Below are positions 61,395-64,000 of a DNA stretch of 64,000 nt, in pieces. Made by a program: the position numbers and the translations under genes. This DNA is from Chryseobacterium cupriresistens. GTDB taxonomy: Bacteria > Bacteroidota > Bacteroidia > Flavobacteriales > Weeksellaceae. Location: NCBI RefSeq assembly GCF_046614675.1, contig NZ_JBKKJT010000001.1, positions 1 through 64,000 of the forward strand. The letters are read 5' to 3'. The notes beneath the pieces are model-generated. The model worked only from the letters and a program-made list of their open reading frames with translations. It was not told the DNA's origin and ran no database searches. Within the stretch, counting starts at the first letter, position 1. Each line of letters begins with the position of its first letter.

Positions 61395-63125
61395 CTATTT
61401 TAATTCAAAATAATTCAGATTTACTCCATCATTTTCAAAGACGATTCTGATCTTGTTTTCCCCTTTCTGAAGGCTGATGTTTTTTGCAGTAACCGTTTTC
61501 CAGTTTTCATTTCCACCCGTAGATGACAATGATACTGTAGCTAAAACTTTTCCGGAAGCCGTTTCAATTCTTATTTTAGCATCGTTGGCAGCAGAATATC
61601 TGATGTCCAGAGTATAATTTGCATCTCCTTTTGATCGAAGCGTATACTGAAGCCATTCTCCGGTTTCTGTTTTTCCTACATAATACTGATTGGTAACTTT
61701 ATCATTACATTTATAAATATCCACCCCGTCATTTCTCATCTGCTGTCCGGAGTTCCACTCCGATCTTTTTGCCGGATCACTTACCCAGAGATTGATAAAA
61801 TCCTTATCCAGATAGGCAGCACCCATTCTTCCCAAATCATATTCTGAAGCAAATATTCTTCCCGGAGCCTGGTGATTTCTGAAAGGTTTTGTAGAAGCAT
61901 CTGTAATCTGTCTGAACATCGCATCAATCACATCCCTTTTAATTTCCGTGTTGTTCAGCTTATAATTGTCGGCAATCTGTAATAGAGCTTTTCTTGCATA
62001 CTCTTTAGAAGGCTTTTCACCTCCGTTTTTCCAGTAATCCAACAGCTTTTCATATTCAGGAGTGATTTTTACATTGGTAATTCCCGCGATATTATCAATC
62101 TTTTTCATCGGCCAGAAGGCGTATCCTATATTATGCTTGCCTAAAAGCTGAATCAACTCAGTAAACCATACATTAGAGTTTTCTCCCGTTTCTCCAAGCC
62201 ATATCGGCATATTGTGTTTCTCTCTGAGATCCAGCGCGAACTTAATGGTTTGATCATCATTGTAATTCCAGTATTTATGAAAACTGAAGGCCATATTGTT
62301 ATCCCAGATTGCTGGTAATCCGTTATAATTATTTCCCCAGCCGTTTCCTTCAATAAAAATAATATGTTTTTTATCAACTTCTCTAATAGCTGCAGTGATG
62401 TCTTTCTGAAGCTTCCAAAGTGGAGCATTGGACATTTCATCTGTACCATTCGGGTTTTTACCTGTAAAGTTGATGTTGGGTTCGTTAATCAGGTCATACC
62501 CTCCAATCCAAGGATTATCCTTATATCTTTCAGCCAGTCTTTTCCAAAGCGCAATCGTTTTTCTCTGATTTTCTTCATTAGCCCAAAGTGAAGGCTTGGA
62601 TTTATCATTATCAGATATATTCGCATCATTTCCCTGGCCTCCCGGAGCTGCATGCAGATCCAGAATCAGGTATATTTTGTTATCGGTACACCATTGAAGA
62701 AGATCATCAGTCATTTTAAAACCTTCCTCCAGCCACGTATCTTTTCCTTTGGCAGGTTCCTTTTCAATCGGTAGCGTATAAAGATTGTAGTGCATCGGAA
62801 GCCTTATGGAATTGAATCCGGCTTTGGCAAGAAAGTCAATATCCTGTTTAGTGATTCCGTTTTTCAGGTACGCTTTGTAGAACTCATTCATTCCGTCTTC
62901 ACCAATCAGTTCAGCAATTTTCTCCTTAATCTTATACTGAGGGCCGGCGAAATCGGCAGTTTTCAGCATATATCCTTCCTGTAACATCCAGCCGCCCAAC
63001 CCAAGGCCTTTCAATTGAATATTTTCACCTTTATCATTAACGATTTTCTGTCCTGAAGTCTTCAGTAATTGTGATGTCCCAAATTGAGACAATAAAAGTA
63101 CGGATAATAGAATGGCTCTTTTCAT
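61395..63125 (-). CDS. GH5 family glycoside hydrolase with C-terminal carbohydrate-binding domain
   Basis: A 576-residue exported enzyme. The signal peptide is about 1-18. The GH5 (beta/alpha)8 domain (about 20-370) has GLGLGGWMLQEGYM, FNSIRLPMHYN, the acid/base Glu215 in DLINEPN, and the nucleophile Glu312 in WLGETGENSN. A helical linker follows, then a CBM6/35-like beta-sandwich from about 450 (YYVGKTETGEWLQYTLRSKG...YTLDIRYSA, ending NLNYFELK). It probably hydrolyses a beta-glucan or beta-mannan outside the cytoplasm. It is remote from the SusCD locus and not co-transcribed with it. Confidence 0.9.
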   Translation of the reverse strand: MKRAILLSVLLLSQFGTSQLLKTSGQKIVNDKGENIQLKGLGLGGWMLQEGYMLKTADFAGPQYKIKEKIAELIGEDGMNEFYKAYLKNGITKQDIDFLAKAGFNSIRLPMHYNLYTLPIEKEPAKGKDTWLEEGFKMTDDLLQWCTDNKIYLILDLHAAPGGQGNDANISDNDKSKPSLWANEENQRKTIALWKRLAERYKDNPWIGGYDLINEPNINFTGKNPNGTDEMSNAPLWKLQKDITAAIREVDKKHIIFIEGNGWGNNYNGLPAIWDNNMAFSFHKYWNYNDDQTIKFALDLREKHNMPIWLGETGENSNVWFTELIQLLGKHNIGYAFWPMKKIDNIAGITNVKITPEYEKLLDYWKNGGEKPSKEYARKALLQIADNYKLNNTEIKRDVIDAMFRQITDASTKPFRNHQAPGRIFASEYDLGRMGAAYLDKDFINLWVSDPAKRSEWNSGQQMRNDGVDIYKCNDKVTNQYYVGKTETGEWLQYTLRSKGDANYTLDIRYSAANDAKIRIETASGKVLATVSLSSTGGNENWKTVTAKNISLQKGENKIRIVFENDGVNLNYFELK

Positions 63126-63393
63126 AGTGATTGCAATGTTTAAAATAATAGGAAAATATTAGAAATAATACGGAATGGTGATCAAACGAGATGAATCAAA
63201 GTTCACATCTTCACGTTTGCCGGATATCCATATATGTAAAACAAAATTTTTCAATGCTTTATTGAATTATTCTTCAAATATATTATTTTTTTGTTTTGAA
63301 AAGGATTTTTTATTGATAAATCTGTAATTATTAATGAATCGTTTTTTTTTACATGAGTTTCTTAAAATACAAATTCTGAATTAATTAAATATG

Positions 63394-63437
63394 CAGCTTC
63401 ATCAAATCAATTTTAATTGATTCATTCTTTGCTTACT
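63394..63437. repeat. dispersed 44-bp element, copy 2
   Basis: CAGCTTCATCA, then the perfect palindrome AATCAATTTTAATTGATT (63405-63422), then CATTCTTTGCTTACTT. Compare 49401-49444: the flanks are alike and the stem is changed on both arms. Confidence 0.7.
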
Positions 63438-63488
63438 TAACATAATCCGTGGCTGAAAATGAAACTTTGCGTTTTATAATAATAAAAA

Positions 63489-63531
63489 ATGCTATCTCAT
63501 AATCCATTATTCTGATTATAAGATAGCATGA
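63489..63531 (-). terminator. terminator of the oxidoreductase gene
   Basis: A 16-bp stem, ATGCTATCTTATAATC / GATTATGAGATAGCAT on the minus strand (one wobble), has a nine-base loop and lies after the stop at 63555. Confidence 0.75.
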
Positions 63532-63554
63532 TATATTTAAGAATCAGTATGTTT

Positions 63555-64000
63555 TTAACTGATCAGTTTCATAATCTCCAAAGCCACTTTCAATGCTTCA
63601 GTTCCGTCTTCAAGGGAAACTTCTACATTTTTATCATTGGTAATGGCATCCGCAAATGAATTCAATTCATCCAGAATCGCATTGTTAGGCTGGATATTCG
63701 GATATTCAAAAAGAATCTGGTTCTTTTCTCCCTCTGCATTTTCAATAATCATATCAAATGGAGTAGGGTTTTCGGGAGCATCTTTCATTCTTATCACTTC
63801 AGCCTTTTTCTCAAGGAAGTTAACGGAAATGTAAGCATCTTTCTGGAAAAATCTGCTTTTTCTCATAGCTTTCATAGAAATTCTGGAAGTCGTAAGGTTG
63901 GCCACACATCCGTTTTCGAATTCTATTCTTGCGTTGGCAATATCCGGAGTTTTGCTGACTACACAAACACCACTTGCGTGGATATTTTTCACTTTAGATT
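63555..64000 (-). CDS. Gfo/Idh/MocA family oxidoreductase, C-terminal part (runs off the window)
   Basis: The last ~148 codons of a NAD(P)-dependent sugar-type oxidoreductase. The frame stays open to the window edge. A GTG at 63992 is an internal codon, not a start. NARIEFENGCVANLTTSRIS is the typical strand pair of the C-terminal domain. RKSRFFQKDAYISVNF and the closing ILDELNSFADAITN...VEVSLEDGTEALKVALEI fit the family. The substrate cannot be told from this part. Confidence 0.85.
   Translation of the reverse strand, partial: SKVKNIHASGVCVVSKTPDIANARIEFENGCVANLTTSRISMKAMRKSRFFQKDAYISVNFLEKKAEVIRMKDAPENPTPFDMIIENAEGEKNQILFEYPNIQPNNAILDELNSFADAITNDKNVEVSLEDGTEALKVALEIMKLIS

Larger units (their letters stand above)
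63126..63554. other. intergenic region upstream of the GH5 gene
   Basis: 429 nt. It holds the GH5 promoter region, the second copy of the 44-bp dispersed element (63394-63437) and a strong hairpin (63489-63531) that ends the next minus-strand gene. The rest is very AT-rich; no gene is supported. Confidence 0.55.

Overview
The window looks like chromosomal DNA of a Chryseobacterium-type flavobacterium (Weeksellaceae, Bacteroidota). This is inferred from low GC, a Por (type IX) C-terminal sorting domain, a SusC/SusD pair, DUF6443-RHS proteins, a GG-leader bacteriocin-like peptide, a class A subclass A2 beta-lactamase of the PER/CGA kind, and promoter-like TAnnTTTG boxes. No tRNA, rRNA, CRISPR array or complete insertion sequence was seen.

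Layout. 0.5-4.2 kb: a TolC / membrane-fusion lipoprotein / ABC-2 permease export operon without an ATPase gene. 4.5-7.8 kb: small housekeeping and stress-type proteins (DUF1569, VOC, SRPBCC) and a secreted protein with a type IX sorting tail. 8.1-10.6 kb: a three-gene signalling cluster (polytopic membrane protein, HisKA_3 kinase, NarL/LuxR regulator). 10.7-16.3 kb: DUF1398, DUF2490, a bestrophin, a CPA1 Na+/H+ antiporter, SRPBCC, GNAT and VOC. 16.3-22.2 kb: a tandem pair of glutaminyl-peptide cyclotransferase lipoproteins, a deoxynucleoside kinase, an ArsC-like protein, DUF493 and DUF4197. 22.6-31.6 kb: a polysaccharide utilisation locus (SusC, SusD, a GH144-like glucanase, an esterase-like hydrolase, a GH3 beta-glucosidase) that I read as a beta-1,2-glucan system, followed by two tandem paralogous small secreted proteins.

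32.9-41.5 kb is the accessory region. It holds a large secreted gene broken by an internal deletion with an unrelated filler, a complete DUF6443/RHS protein with a C-terminal variable tip, an overlapping small membrane protein gene, an orphan GG-leader peptide gene, and a tandem array of about 320-bp units. Each array unit carries a structured ~202-bp element followed at once by a short hydrophobic reading frame. A solitary diverged copy of the element lies after dnaN at 53.4 kb.

41.6-58.8 kb is mostly core: purB, a WG-repeat protein, a YhcG-type PD-(D/E)XK nuclease gene flanked by 36-bp direct repeats and wedged directly upstream of purL, purL, an orphan barstar-like gene, an SGNH hydrolase, a GGCT-like protein, diacylglycerol kinase, dnaN, an AraC regulator with a DUF417 protein, and pheT. 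58.8-64.0 kb on the minus strand: an acidic small protein, a beta-lactamase gene leading a tight three-gene run that ends in a 3-hydroxybutyryl-CoA dehydrogenase, a GH5 glycosidase with a carbohydrate-binding tail, and the 3' end of a Gfo/Idh/MocA oxidoreductase.

The most unusual items are the 39.6-41.5 kb array, the YhcG cassette with duplicated purL leader, the orphan GG-leader peptide, and the RHS tip with its overlapping membrane-protein gene. Several families of short dispersed palindromic repeats lie in the intergenic gaps.
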